Shown here: positions 11,107-22,360 of the stretch, piece by piece | How the letters are laid out: each line of letters begins with the position of its first letter | How positions within the stretch are numbered: position 1 is the first letter of the stretch | Origin: Gammaproteobacteria bacterium UBA7310 | Lineage (GTDB): Bacteria > Pseudomonadota > Gammaproteobacteria > Pseudomonadales > Ketobacteraceae | Assembly: GCA_002471665.1 (NCBI GenBank) | Contig: DKQK01000069.1 | Coordinates: forward strand, 186,390-250,389 | Direction: 5' to 3' | Length of the DNA: 64,000 nucleotides | Position numbers and translations under genes: made by a program | The notes under the pieces: model-generated | The model's input: the letters and a program-made list of their open reading frames with translations, nothing else | Told to the model about the DNA's origin: nothing | Database searches by the model: none

Positions 11107-14100
11107 TTATATTTCGAGTTCTTCAAAATCGTCACCGGTATCCTCTTCCTGAGTCTCGGCATCTCGAATCCACAGAGCATTTTCGACATAGCTGGCCATG
11201 CCTTCAATGGTTGCGATTTCAAGCAGGCGGCGCATGGAAAATTCAATCTGGTAGCGCTCCTTCACTCTGGATACGATCTGCACCGCCAGCAGTGAATGGC
11301 CCCCTACATCGAAAAAGTTATCTGCAACGCTGATCTGATCTATCTTGAGCACCGCCTGCCAGATATCAGCAATTTCCTGCTCGAATTCGTTACGCGGCGC
11401 CACGTATTCCCGGGCCACCCAGTATCCGGTAGGATCCGGCAGCCGATGACGATCCACTTTACCATTGCGATTCAGCGGCACACGCTCAATGGGGATAAAG
11501 AGTGCCGGTATCATGTACTCAGGCAACTTTTGGCGCAGGGCAACCCGCAACGGGTTGGCAGCATCCTCTGCGGACGATGCAACATAGGCTATGAGACAAT
11601 CATCGCCCCGTGGATCCTTGCCACCCACAACCACCGCACCGGCACCACCGCCAAGCGCATTGACGATAGCTGACTCCACTTCTTCCGGCTCGACACGGAA
11701 GCCGCGAATTTTCAATTGAGTATCAATGCGACCCAGGAACTCCACCACACCGTCAACCCGATATCGGCCTTTATCTCCGGTGAAATAAAGACGATCCTGT
11801 TCATCGTGTGACAACCGGTTAAGGGAGAACGACTCTGATTCCGCGGGGTTGTGTCCCGCACCCAGATAACCCAGGCTCAGATAGGGGGTCCTTACTACAA
11901 TTTCGCCCACCTGGCCCGGTGCACACAAACTGCCATCCCGACTCAAAACCAGCAGTTCCACACCCTCGATACCCGTGCCCACCGGTACATACTCCGGTTC
12001 TTCCTCCAGCACCACAGGCACCTCGTAAACTCCCATTATCTGGGGGGTTTCGGTAGCACCATAGCAACCCAGTAACCTGCAGTTCGGTGCCAGATCACGC
12101 AATGCGCCGGCAAGGTCGCGGCTCAAGCGGTCACCGCCGATTGCCATCAAGCGGAGCTGATCCAGCGTCTGTTCCTTGGCTACGGTGTCCAGGATCAGGC
12201 GGGCCATGGACGGTGTGATGTGGCAGATGGATACGTCATTGGTCTGGAACCAGGTCAACAGGGATTCCGGATTCAGCATCCAGTCTGCGTCCGGAATGGC
12301 GATCCGTGCCCCCACCGACAACGGCACAAAGATATCCCGTAGCAGCGGATCGTGCGCCAACCCGGACAGCATACTCACACAATCCTGCTGACCGATGTCA
12401 TAGCGGGTGATGTACCAGTCAACAAAGTGCGCCAGTGGCTTAATATTGGACCTAATACCTTTGGGCACCCCGGTGGAGCCCGAGGTAAAGGCAAGGTAGG
12501 CCAGGTTGTCGGACGAATGGGACTCAGTGAATACAGCTCCGGTTTGCTGCTGGCTTATGGTGGTCAACGATACAAGTTCCACGCCAAACGCCGCTTGTAG
12601 CTGCCCACGGTTATCCTCCTGCCCGGCTGCGTCCAGGATGAACAGGGGTTGCGCCTGCTGTACCAGAGTTTGCAACCGCTCCAACGGATAACCAGAATCC
12701 AGAATATTGAACACGGCACCGCAACGCAGAATACCCAACAAGGCAACCACCAACTCTGAGCTTCGGGTGGCCAGAACCGACACCACTGTTTCTGCGCCTG
12801 CGCCTTTTTGCTGCAATGCAGCCGCCAACTGGCGTGATTGCTGTTCCAGCTCCCGGTAACTCAGCTGATTGGATTGACTCACCAGTGCCACCGCATCCGG
12901 CTGGGCTGCGGCCATCTGCAGAAAACGCTGCACCGGGCTGACATACTGTTGCTCAGGTACCAGCCGGGTAAGATCAGGCATCCATTGCGGTAGCGGCGAA
13001 GCCAACAGCTTCAAATCAGCAACGCTGGTTTCAGTCTCTACCACCATTTTGCTCAGCAGGCATTTGAAACCATCAAGGAAAGTCTGCGCGGTATCCGCCC
13101 GATACAAATCACAGTTGTACACCAGCACCAGATCCAGGCTGCCGTCCGGTTCCTCGCTGACATACAGGTTAAAATCGTATTTGGCGTGACTGTGATTATC
13201 TTCCTGCAGCAGAGGCTCGATATTCAACGGTGAATCGCCATCGGTCTGCGGCGGCAAATTCAATAAATTGAGAAACACCTGAAAGAAAGGGGTACGGGAG
13301 GAATCCCGTGGCGGCCGTAATTCCTGCACCAACTTTTCAAATGGTAACGCCTGATGGGCGTAAGCCCCCAAGGTGACTTCACGCACCTGCCGCAGCAGTT
13401 CACGCACCGATTGGGATGGTTGCAACTCGGTGGACAACACCACAGTGTTAATGAAGAAACCTACCAGCTGCTCCATTTCCACGGAATCGCGTCCGGCAAT
13501 GGGTGTACCAATATTGATACGCTCCTGACCGGTATAGTTATGCAATAAAAGCTGATAGGCCGCCACCAGCACCATAAACAGGGTTGCGCCTTCTTCCTGG
13601 GCCAGATCGGTAATTTGCCCCACCACCTGGGGTGATATCCGGGCCCGCACCACAGCGCCATGGGAGGTCATGACGGCTGGCCGCGGATAATCCGTCTGCA
13701 ACTGCAGCACCTGCCCATCGTTATCCAGGCGATCACGCCAGTACTGAATATGTTGATCCAGCACCTCACCGGACAACCATTTCCGCTGCCAGGCAGCGAC
13801 GTCAACGTACTGAATGGCAAGCTCGGGTAAGCGGGCTTCACGCTGTTCCACAATTGCCTGATAAAGTTCCATCAACTCGGCGGTCATCACGTTCAAAGAC
13901 CAGCCATCGGAGATAATGTGATGCATGGCGCCGATGAAGGCATGCTCAGGCTTTCCATCAGCCGCGGTCAGTTTGACCAGAATGCCCCGCAACAGCGGAT
14001 CGGATTGCAGGTTGAAACCGGTGTCCAGTTGCTCGCGAATCAGTGACTGCAGGGCGTCATCCTGGCTCACTCTGTCCAGTGCGGACAGATCTTTCTCCTG

Positions 14101-17100
14101 CATCGCCCACACCCGCGCCTCGTTGATGATCGCTACCGGTTCGCCATTGATAGTGCTGAAATTGGTTCGCAATGTTTCATGGCGCTCAACAATGCGCTGG
14201 AAACTTTGCTTGAAGGCTTCCACATCCAGCTCCCCTTTCACCCGTAGGGCAACCGGCATGTTGTAAGCGGCCGTACCGGGATCAAGTTGATCCAACAACC
14301 ACAGTTGCTGCTGCACATAGGAAAGCGGCAGATCACCACCTCGGGCCACCGGCTCAACCGGTGGCAGAGCATGGGCAGCCCCGGCTCTGGCAAGTTCAAT
14401 CTGCACGGCAATATTGCGAATGGTGGGCGCCTCAAACAAAGCCCGCAATGGAATGTTCACCTCAAATTCCCGCCGCAATCGGGACATGACCTGGGTTGCC
14501 AGTAAGGACTGGCCCCCTACAGAGAAGAAATCATCCACCACGGAGAGATCGTTCCGTTTCAGGATAGCCTGCCAGACCGACAACACTTTGCGCTCGGTTT
14601 CAGTAGCCGGTTCAACAATGACACGATCCTCTTCCGCCCCATAAACCGGGATGGGAAGCTGATTCCTGGCGATTTTGCCATTGGGTGTCAGCGGCATCGC
14701 GTCCAGCAAAACCACTGCGGCCGGAATCATAAACTCCGGCAACCGGGGTTGCAGATAAGTGCGAAACTGACTTTGCGTGTAATCCAAGTCGGTCACCACA
14801 TAGGCGACCAATACTTTCTGGCCCGGGGTGTCCTCGCGAACGATGACGCAGCTGGCGCTGACACCGTCCATTTGTCGCAACAACATTTCTATCTCACCGG
14901 GCTCAATGCGAAAGCCGCGAATTTTCACCTGGGTGTCAATGCGGCCGAGATACTCCACCTCGCCATTACTCAGATAGCGGGCCAGATCCCCGGTTCGATA
15001 CAAAGTGGAACCCTCTTCCACGAACGGATTGGCGACGAACTTATCCCGGGTTTGCTCAGGCTCGTTAAAATATCCGGGGCCAACGCTTTCGCCGCCGATA
15101 CAAAGCTCACCGGGGACACCCTCCGGCACCAGGCGTAACCGCTCATCAACAATATATAATTTCACATTGTCGATGGCAGCACCGATGGGAAGAGACCCTG
15201 ACTTATACTTATCCTGAGGTTTGACTACATGACAGGTGGCGATATCAGCACATTCAGTGGGCCCATAACTGTTGACCAACTGCCCGCTGCCATGCTCAAG
15301 CCAGCCCGACACCCGGTCAAAATCGATCGGCTCACCACCCAGGAACACCCAACGCAGACTCTGCAGCTGAGTAAAACGCTGCCCCTCGTGCTGACACTCT
15401 TCCAACAATGGATAGAATGCGTTGGGGGCGCAATTAATCCAAGACACCTTGTGCTGTTGCACATCGGCAAGCAGTTCCTGGGGATCGTATTGATGACTGC
15501 GGGGCAGCACCAACGCAGCACCACTGACCAGGGGGGCAAACAGATTCTTTTGGGTGAGGTCAAAACCAATGGCACTGACCAACAACACTCTGTCCTGTGC
15601 CGACATCTGAAAATCACGGCAATACCAGTTCAACAAATTCACTTCTGCCTGGTGGCGGGCACCGGTCCCCTTGGGCTTACCGGTGGAGCCGGAGGTATAG
15701 ATCACATAGAGCAGAGTCTGCGCACTGCCCTGTAATGGCAGACGTTCAGCACTCAGACGATCGAGCACTTCCGTACAGCTATCCAGAACAAGACGGTTGG
15801 ACACGTCGACACTGGGTGCGCAACGTTGCTCTGTATCCAATACCAATACCTTGACACTGGAATCCGACAGCATGTAATCGATGCGCTCCGCCGGATAGGC
15901 CGGGTCCAGAGGCAGATAGGTAGCACCGGCCTTCAATACACCAAGTATCGCAATCATCAGCTCGGCGGAACGGGGCATCATAACGGCCACAATATCCCCC
16001 GCTACAACCCCCTGCTGCATCAACAAACGAGCCACCTGATTAGCCCGTTGCTCCAGCTGCTGGTAGGTCATGGCATCATCTCCCTGCAACAGGGCAACGG
16101 CCTGCGGAGTCCGGTCTACCTGAGCCTCAATCAACTGATGCACCGTCACGGAACGATCGTATTCCCTCTCCGTAGCGTTCCAGTGATGTAAGTGCTGAGC
16201 TTCTGCCGGCGAAATCAGCGAGATTTCTTCCAGTATGGTTTCGGGTGCATCTGCCAGCCATTCCAATACCCGCAGGTAATGATGAATAAGGCGCTGGATA
16301 AACGCTTTATCAAACAAGCCCGTTCGGTAAACCACTTCCCCATTAATTACATCGCCCTGCTCCATCAGGCTGAATTCAAGGTCAAACTTGGCAACGACCT
16401 GATGATTGCTGATGGACTCCAGATCAATACCGGGAATGGCGGATTGCCCATTGACTCCCACGTTCTGCAGCGAAAACAATACCTGGAAAAGTGGCGCATG
16501 GAGCATATCCCGCTCACTGACCAATTCATCCACCAGACGCTCAAAGGGCACGTCCTGATGGGAGTATGCATCCAGGGTTTTCTGCTGAATCTGAGCCAGG
16601 AATTCCGTAAAGGTGGACTTAAGATCCAGCTCGCCCCGCAACACCAGAGTATTGACAAAAAAACCGATCAACGGCTCGATTTCTTCGAAGTTACGGTTTG
16701 CAATGGGGCTGCCCACCGCGATATCCGTCTGGCTGGTGTATTTGGAGAGCAACACCATGTAAGCGGACAGCGTTGCCATGTACAAACTGACACCCTGCTG
16801 TTTGCAAAGACGGTTCAGTTTTTGGGTCAACAGCGAATCCAATTGGAAAGAAAGCACGTTACCGGCAAAGCCGGTGTCCACGGTGCGTGGTTGGTTGGTG
16901 GGTAACCCCAAGACTTCCACGCCCGCCAGCGCATCCCGCCAGAAGCCTACCTGGCGTTCCAATTCCTCACCGCTCAGCCATTGCCGCTGCCAGCGGGAAA
17001 AATCCGTATATTGAATCCTGAGATCCGGCAAGGGCGAACGCCTGCCGTGGGCAAAGGCATCGTACAGCATGCCTAATTCACGCATCAGTATCCCATTGGA

Positions 17101-20100
17101 CCAACCATCGGAAACCGTGTGATGCATGTTGATCAGCAACACATACTGCTGTTCGCCCAACACCAGTATTTTCACATAAAACAGGGGCCCTGCCGCCAGG
17201 TCAAACACATGGCTGTAAAGGAGTTCAACTTCCTGATCAATGCGCACCTGCTGCTGGGCCGGGGATGCCGCAGCCAGCTCTATTACCTGCGCCGACCACT
17301 GATCCGGATCCGCAACCATCTGCACCGGCTCGTCATCGATCAGGGCAAAATGCGTTCTTAACACCCCATGGCGGGCAACGATTTCCTTGAGCGCACGCTG
17401 CAGGGCACCAATCTCGATGCGCCCTGTCAGTCGAAACGCCCCGGGCATATTGTAGGCCGTGCTGCCCGGCTCCAATTGATCGAGGAACCACAGGCGCTGC
17501 TGGGCATAGGATAACGGTGCCGGCTCATCCCCGCTGTGCGCCTGAATGGGCGGAATGTGGCGGGTCTGCCCGGCACGCCCCACCGCCACGGCCAACTCGG
17601 CAACCGTGGGTGCCGTGAATAATTCGCGCACGGAAAGCGGCACCTCAAACTGCTTTTTCACGCGGGAAACAATGCGCGTGGCCAACAGGGAGTTCCCCCC
17701 CACATCAAACAGATTATCCTGGATACCAATGTTGCTGCGTTGCAGTACTTCCTGCCAGATCGCCACCAGACGCTGCTCCGTCTCGTTACGGGGGGCTACG
17801 TATACCTGCAAATCGGAAATGGCGGCATCAGGATCCGGCAGTGCGTTTCGATCCACTTTACCATTGGGTGTCAAAGGCCACTGCTGAACGCTCAGCAGCA
17901 ACGAAGGAATCATATATTCCGGAATATGATCCCTAAGGGCTTCCCGCCAGGCACTGGGCTCATCTTCGGCAACGATGTAACCCACCAGTTTTTCTTCGTG
18001 TACCACCACCAGGCAGTCGTCAACGCCGGGCAAGGCTTTCAGGGCGTGCTCAATTTCACCCAGCTCAATGCGCAGCCCCCGCAGTTTGATTTGAAAATCC
18101 TTACGCCCGATGTACTCAATGTCACCGTTGGGCAGCACCCGCCCGAGATCGCCGGTACGATACAGTTTGCCGGCACAGAGCTCCGTTTCAACGAACACCT
18201 GTTGAGTCAGTTCATCGCGATTGATATAACCCAGCCCGACACCGGCGCCGGATACGCAGATTTCACCCACCACCCCGGGCACCACCTGCTGCAGGTTATG
18301 GTTGAGAATCCACAGTTGTGTGTTGGCAATGGGTTTCCCCACGGGAATCATCTGATCGGGGCTGTCAATGACATCCAGGACATGACAGGAAACCACGTCA
18401 GTGCATTCAGTGGGGCCATAGCTATTCACCAGTTGCACTTGGGCGTTGGGGCTGGTGAGCCAGTGATAGAGTGGAGTAAGGCGAATGGGCTCACCACCCA
18501 ACACCAGATAACGCATGCTGGTCAGGGCTTTGTACCCATCGGCTGCAGCCAACTCGGCAATGGGGTAGAACGCAGACGGTGCGCAGTTTACCCAGGTCAC
18601 CTGGTGTTGGCGAATCAGGGACAGCAGTTCATGTTCGTCGTACAGTTCCATGCTTGGCATGACGATAGCCGCCCCCGCCAGCAACGGGGCAAACAGGTTC
18701 TTCTGGCTGAGGTCGAATCCCACCGCACTGATCATCAGGGTTCGATCCCGGGGGGTTAACCCCAGCAGCTCCAGATACCAATGCTGCAGATTGATTTCTC
18801 CACTGTGGCGCACCATGGCACCCTTGGGTCGCCCTGTGGATCCGGAGGTATAGATCACGTAGATCTGACTATCGGGATCAATCTGGATCTCAGGGTTATG
18901 TGTTGGCCGCGCCGCCAGTGCGGCAGCATCGCGATCCAGGCACAGTACACCGGCAGCCAAATCCCCCAGTGCCTGCAGATGACACTCCTGCGTGATCACC
19001 AGCGGCGCTGCAGCGTCCTCCACCATATAGGCCAGACGCTCTTTTGGGTAAGAGGGATCCAGTGGGACATAGGCGGCACCGGCTTTGAGAACACCCCAAA
19101 TTGCCACCAGCAGATCCGTACTCCGATCAAGGCATACCCCTACCCGAACGTTTTCCCTGACCCCGTTATCCAACAGGTAATGAGCCACACGATTGGCACG
19201 CAGATTCAGTTCTGCATAGGTTAACGTTTCCTGCTCAGAAATAACCGCTGCATGATCGGGGCTTTGCGCTACCGATTGCTGGAAGCGGGCCACCACGTTA
19301 TCGGTCTGGGCGATGGCGCTGGGCGGTGTCCCTGCCAGCCGCATCTGTTCAGCTGCCGAGAGAAATTGCAGGTGTGCCGCAGCAGGCGGAGCTTCAAACT
19401 GGATCTGTTCATTCAGATGCAACGTTCTTGATAAAAACTGCAAACCGTTGAATACCGCAGCATCGTAACGCAACTCCAGCTCAATGGCTGTTGCCGTCTC
19501 CTTGATAATAAACTGGATGCCACCCTCTACTTTCGGCGCAGACATCACCGGTTGAATGGTGTCTCCATCCACCTGGGTATGACTGACAAAATTGTAGTAG
19601 TTGAACATAAACACAGCACGGCCCACCGGCATCAATTGCTGCTGCGCCTGCAATGACAGGGTGCGAAATTCCCGCGCACTGTCACGGCTGTCTTTTAAGG
19701 CGGAGTGCCACTGGGCAATGGTTGTGTCTGGCCCCAATACATCGGCTGGAACAACTGATGGGAACTGTTGATAGAAACACCCCAGGGACTGCGCCCATGG
19801 CTGCCGGCGACAGGCAAAAAACTCAGCAAAGGCAAAACCGGAATCGGGCCGGCAGTAGTGCTGCACCATCAATGCGAACAACGTTTTGAAATAGAGGGGC
19901 AGATTAATACCCTGCTGCGCACAGTATTCCCGAATGGTGGCAACCTGCCGGTGATCCAGGGACTGGCGCTCCACGATATCACCGAACGGGGACTCTGCAG
20001 CAGCATTACGATAGTTCGCCGACGGAGAGTAGTTCAGCGGTTCAACGGCCATGGCTTTCTGTCGCCAATAATCCCGGACCTGCACGCTGTCCGCCAGCGG

Positions 20101-22236
20101 CTTGCTCCAATTCAAAAAGTGCGCGGCACCTTCGTCCGCTGTCAATTGGCTCTGCGCTACCGGCTGCAGGCCGCCACGCAGCTTATTGTAACGGTCCAAT
20201 ATCCGCTCCATCAGCAGATAGGTGGATGCGCCATCAAGCACGATGTGATGACACGCGATGACCAATCTGAATTGTTCGTTTCTATGCAAAAAATAGTATT
20301 GAACCAAGGCATCCCGCAACACATCGTAGGGTCGATGCATCAATTTCATGGCGGCATCGTGGATGGAGTAGCTGGCCCAATGTTCGGAGTTGAGATCAAT
20401 CACCTGCAACGCAACGGGCAACTGCCCGGGCATCACCGCATAGGCCATATCCGCAGCGGGCAAGGCACATTCCACCAACCGTGTACGCAGGACCGCACAG
20501 GTATCCACCACCAACTGAATGGCCGATTCCAATGTATCCAAATCCGGCTTTGATGGAAAATCAGCGTAGATACCATAGGCATTCTGGATGGTGTCGGGAT
20601 GCGCAAGCTGATCCAGCAACATGGATTGCTGATTGGCGTTCAAAGCCAAAATACTGTGTTGTTCGGCATCAAATCCCAGTTGCTGCAACAGGTGCTGATC
20701 GTCATACAGTACAATATCGTCCAATCGCTGGGATTTATCCGATGCCAGCGCATCCAGCAAAAACAAATATTGATCCATCATGCTGCTGATGGTGGTGTCA
20801 TCAAACAAATCGGTATTGAACTCCAGGCTGGCCTCATAGGCATCCCCGGTTTTTGCAACCCCCAACACCATGTCCATACGGGCCGCCACATGACTGGCGG
20901 GAATGGCTTCTATCTGCACCGGTGCATCACCAAAAGGGTTGGCGCCCTGCGCATCCTGCATGTTGATCAACTGAAACGCCGCCTGGGCCAGCGGTGGATA
21001 ACCCGGCTGACGTTCTACCTCCATAGATTCCAGTAAACGGTCTATGGGCAGGTCCTGATGGCTGAATGCACCCAGGGCCATTTCCTTTACCCGGCGGTAA
21101 AGGGTTTCCACCGATGGATTGCCACTAAGATCCAGGCGCATCAACAACAAGTTCACGAAAAAGCCGATCAGCTCCTGCACTTCACTGCGGCTGCGCCCGG
21201 CAATGGGTGAACCAATCACCACATCCTGCGTGTCGGCATAGCGCCCCAGCAGTAACTGCCAAGCCCCCAGAAAAAACATAAACGGAGTGACATCCAGATC
21301 AGAGCAAGCCTGGTTGATTTTACCGGCCAGGGCATCCGGTAAGCAGACTACCTTTAAGGCACCGTTGTTGGATGGAATATCCTGCCGCGGACGGTCGGTG
21401 GGCAACGCCAGCACCGCAGGAGCACCGGCCAGGGTCTGCTGCCAATAGGCCTGATGCTTGCCCATCTCATCACTTTCCATCTGTTGGCGTTGCCAGGCAG
21501 AATAGTCAGCGTATTGAATTGAAAGCGGTGCTAAAGGTGAGCTCATACCAGCGGAAAACGCCATATAGAGAATGCTCAACTCCTTCACCAGCACCTCCAT
21601 AGACCAGGCATCCGAAATGATATGATGCATGCCTGCAATCAGTACATGATGCTCTGGAGCAAGGCGCAATAATTGCGCCCGGAACAACGGCCCGGTTTTC
21701 AGATTGTAGGGGGTCAGGGATTCGGCATCGACGGCCTGCTCGATGGCTTCTTGTTGTTGGCGATCGCTGAGCTCAGACAAATCCCGCTGGGACAGGCTCC
21801 ACTTATCCGCCGGCAACACAATCTGTACCGGTTCACCATCGCGATCATCAAAGCAGGTGCGCAGGGATTCGTGCCGCTTCACCAGTTCCCGCAGCACTTT
21901 ATCCAGTACCGCCACCTCCAACGCCCCCTTGATACGCAGCGCGCTGGACATGTTGTAGGTGACATCATGGGGATTCAGCTGATCCAGTATCCAAAGCCGT
22001 TGCTGGCCGAAAGAAGTGACCAGCGGCTGATCCCTGGATACGGGTTCAATAGCGGTTTCATTGAGTTTTCTGGCCTGGCGCAAAAATTCGATGATGGCCG
22101 GTTTGTTGGCCACTACCTTCTCTTTGATATCCGGGGTAAAAGCACCTTCCGGTGCGCTGAAGCGCAGGTTTTCACCCTCCAGCCAAAGACGGATATCCTT
22201 TTTTGCGAGAGAAGCCAGAAACTCAACTACGTTCAT
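11107..22236 (-). CDS. NRPS, three modules, residues 8-10
   Basis: 3709 residues; ATG at 22236 with an AGGA six bases upstream. Domain order: TubC docking (1-55), C with altered motif HHIISDAWS (near 206), C' (HHIVLDGAS near 664), A (near 1129, code DLKNVGSDVK), PCP (DVGGNSLL near 1512), C (HHTVSDGWS near 1706), A (near 2181, code DLKNFGSDIK), PCP (SVGGQSLL near 2572), C (HHIISDGWS near 2772), A (near 3252), PCP (DVGGHSLL near 3642). The third A domain is of another family (GLAHDPLLRDIF at A4, code about DPRHAGCQIK). The DPRH start recalls some glutamate-type pockets, which is only a hint. The C-terminus is acidic (DTGDDFEELEI), as expected of the short peptide that binds a TubC domain on the next enzyme. 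The gene follows a diguanylate cyclase gene by 124 nt. Confidence 0.97.
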   Translation of the reverse strand: MNVVEFLASLAKKDIRLWLEGENLRFSAPEGAFTPDIKEKVVANKPAIIEFLRQARKLNETAIEPVSRDQPLVTSFGQQRLWILDQLNPHDVTYNMSSALRIKGALEVAVLDKVLRELVKRHESLRTCFDDRDGEPVQIVLPADKWSLSQRDLSELSDRQQQEAIEQAVDAESLTPYNLKTGPLFRAQLLRLAPEHHVLIAGMHHIISDAWSMEVLVKELSILYMAFSAGMSSPLAPLSIQYADYSAWQRQQMESDEMGKHQAYWQQTLAGAPAVLALPTDRPRQDIPSNNGALKVVCLPDALAGKINQACSDLDVTPFMFFLGAWQLLLGRYADTQDVVIGSPIAGRSRSEVQELIGFFVNLLLMRLDLSGNPSVETLYRRVKEMALGAFSHQDLPIDRLLESMEVERQPGYPPLAQAAFQLINMQDAQGANPFGDAPVQIEAIPASHVAARMDMVLGVAKTGDAYEASLEFNTDLFDDTTISSMMDQYLFLLDALASDKSQRLDDIVLYDDQHLLQQLGFDAEQHSILALNANQQSMLLDQLAHPDTIQNAYGIYADFPSKPDLDTLESAIQLVVDTCAVLRTRLVECALPAADMAYAVMPGQLPVALQVIDLNSEHWASYSIHDAAMKLMHRPYDVLRDALVQYYFLHRNEQFRLVIACHHIVLDGASTYLLMERILDRYNKLRGGLQPVAQSQLTADEGAAHFLNWSKPLADSVQVRDYWRQKAMAVEPLNYSPSANYRNAAAESPFGDIVERQSLDHRQVATIREYCAQQGINLPLYFKTLFALMVQHYCRPDSGFAFAEFFACRRQPWAQSLGCFYQQFPSVVPADVLGPDTTIAQWHSALKDSRDSAREFRTLSLQAQQQLMPVGRAVFMFNYYNFVSHTQVDGDTIQPVMSAPKVEGGIQFIIKETATAIELELRYDAAVFNGLQFLSRTLHLNEQIQFEAPPAAAHLQFLSAAEQMRLAGTPPSAIAQTDNVVARFQQSVAQSPDHAAVISEQETLTYAELNLRANRVAHYLLDNGVRENVRVGVCLDRSTDLLVAIWGVLKAGAAYVPLDPSYPKERLAYMVEDAAAPLVITQECHLQALGDLAAGVLCLDRDAAALAARPTHNPEIQIDPDSQIYVIYTSGSTGRPKGAMVRHSGEINLQHWYLELLGLTPRDRTLMISAVGFDLSQKNLFAPLLAGAAIVMPSMELYDEHELLSLIRQHQVTWVNCAPSAFYPIAELAAADGYKALTSMRYLVLGGEPIRLTPLYHWLTSPNAQVQLVNSYGPTECTDVVSCHVLDVIDSPDQMIPVGKPIANTQLWILNHNLQQVVPGVVGEICVSGAGVGLGYINRDELTQQVFVETELCAGKLYRTGDLGRVLPNGDIEYIGRKDFQIKLRGLRIELGEIEHALKALPGVDDCLVVVHEEKLVGYIVAEDEPSAWREALRDHIPEYMIPSLLLSVQQWPLTPNGKVDRNALPDPDAAISDLQVYVAPRNETEQRLVAIWQEVLQRSNIGIQDNLFDVGGNSLLATRIVSRVKKQFEVPLSVRELFTAPTVAELAVAVGRAGQTRHIPPIQAHSGDEPAPLSYAQQRLWFLDQLEPGSTAYNMPGAFRLTGRIEIGALQRALKEIVARHGVLRTHFALIDDEPVQMVADPDQWSAQVIELAAASPAQQQVRIDQEVELLYSHVFDLAAGPLFYVKILVLGEQQYVLLINMHHTVSDGWSNGILMRELGMLYDAFAHGRRSPLPDLRIQYTDFSRWQRQWLSGEELERQVGFWRDALAGVEVLGLPTNQPRTVDTGFAGNVLSFQLDSLLTQKLNRLCKQQGVSLYMATLSAYMVLLSKYTSQTDIAVGSPIANRNFEEIEPLIGFFVNTLVLRGELDLKSTFTEFLAQIQQKTLDAYSHQDVPFERLVDELVSERDMLHAPLFQVLFSLQNVGVNGQSAIPGIDLESISNHQVVAKFDLEFSLMEQGDVINGEVVYRTGLFDKAFIQRLIHHYLRVLEWLADAPETILEEISLISPAEAQHLHHWNATEREYDRSVTVHQLIEAQVDRTPQAVALLQGDDAMTYQQLEQRANQVARLLMQQGVVAGDIVAVMMPRSAELMIAILGVLKAGATYLPLDPAYPAERIDYMLSDSSVKVLVLDTEQRCAPSVDVSNRLVLDSCTEVLDRLSAERLPLQGSAQTLLYVIYTSGSTGKPKGTGARHQAEVNLLNWYCRDFQMSAQDRVLLVSAIGFDLTQKNLFAPLVSGAALVLPRSHQYDPQELLADVQQHKVSWINCAPNAFYPLLEECQHEGQRFTQLQSLRWVFLGGEPIDFDRVSGWLEHGSGQLVNSYGPTECADIATCHVVKPQDKYKSGSLPIGAAIDNVKLYIVDERLRLVPEGVPGELCIGGESVGPGYFNEPEQTRDKFVANPFVEEGSTLYRTGDLARYLSNGEVEYLGRIDTQVKIRGFRIEPGEIEMLLRQMDGVSASCVIVREDTPGQKVLVAYVVTDLDYTQSQFRTYLQPRLPEFMIPAAVVLLDAMPLTPNGKIARNQLPIPVYGAEEDRVIVEPATETERKVLSVWQAILKRNDLSVVDDFFSVGGQSLLATQVMSRLRREFEVNIPLRALFEAPTIRNIAVQIELARAGAAHALPPVEPVARGGDLPLSYVQQQLWLLDQLDPGTAAYNMPVALRVKGELDVEAFKQSFQRIVERHETLRTNFSTINGEPVAIINEARVWAMQEKDLSALDRVSQDDALQSLIREQLDTGFNLQSDPLLRGILVKLTAADGKPEHAFIGAMHHIISDGWSLNVMTAELMELYQAIVEQREARLPELAIQYVDVAAWQRKWLSGEVLDQHIQYWRDRLDNDGQVLQLQTDYPRPAVMTSHGAVVRARISPQVVGQITDLAQEEGATLFMVLVAAYQLLLHNYTGQERINIGTPIAGRDSVEMEQLVGFFINTVVLSTELQPSQSVRELLRQVREVTLGAYAHQALPFEKLVQELRPPRDSSRTPFFQVFLNLLNLPPQTDGDSPLNIEPLLQEDNHSHAKYDFNLYVSEEPDGSLDLVLVYNCDLYRADTAQTFLDGFKCLLSKMVVETETSVADLKLLASPLPQWMPDLTRLVPEQQYVSPVQRFLQMAAAQPDAVALVSQSNQLSYRELEQQSRQLAAALQQKGAGAETVVSVLATRSSELVVALLGILRCGAVFNILDSGYPLERLQTLVQQAQPLFILDAAGQEDNRGQLQAAFGVELVSLTTISQQQTGAVFTESHSSDNLAYLAFTSGSTGVPKGIRSNIKPLAHFVDWYITRYDIGQQDCVSMLSGLAHDPLLRDIFVPLSVGARIAIPDADWMLNPESLLTWFQTNDVSICHITPSMARLILDTVAKEQTLDQLRLMAIGGDRLSRDLAGALRDLAPNCRLLGCYGATETPQIMGVYEVPVVLEEEPEYVPVGTGIEGVELLVLSRDGSLCAPGQVGEIVVRTPYLSLGYLGAGHNPAESESFSLNRLSHDEQDRLYFTGDKGRYRVDGVVEFLGRIDTQLKIRGFRVEPEEVESAIVNALGGGAGAVVVGGKDPRGDDCLIAYVASSAEDAANPLRVALRQKLPEYMIPALFIPIERVPLNRNGKVDRHRLPDPTGYWVAREYVAPRNEFEQEIADIWQAVLKIDQISVADNFFDVGGHSLLAVQIVSRVKERYQIEFSMRRLLEIATIEGMASYVENALWIRDAETQEEDTGDDFEELEI
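19400..20660 (-). other. Extra condensation-like domain C' (module 8)
   Basis: Residues about 526-945 of the 22236 gene. It contains HHIVLDGAS and FMFNYYNFVS and lies directly between a C domain whose motif is HHIISDAWS and the A domain. Confidence 0.8.
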
Positions 22237-22268
22237 ATTTTTCCTGTTTTCTGCTGTTATTGTTATTA

Positions 22269-22279
22269 GTATACATACC
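22269..22279 (-). promoter_or_regulatory. Shared 11-mer upstream of the 22236 synthetase
   Basis: Coding-strand GGTATGTATAC, continuing TAATA, 33 nt before the start codon. TATACT inside it would serve as a -10, but no good -35 lies 16-18 nt upstream. Confidence 0.3.
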
Positions 22280-22360
22280 GTTTACGCCTGATGCGGTGCG
22301 AGCTGATCAGGATGAGGTAAACTCTTAATTTTGGGGGATTTATCGGGAAGTTTAAAGAGG

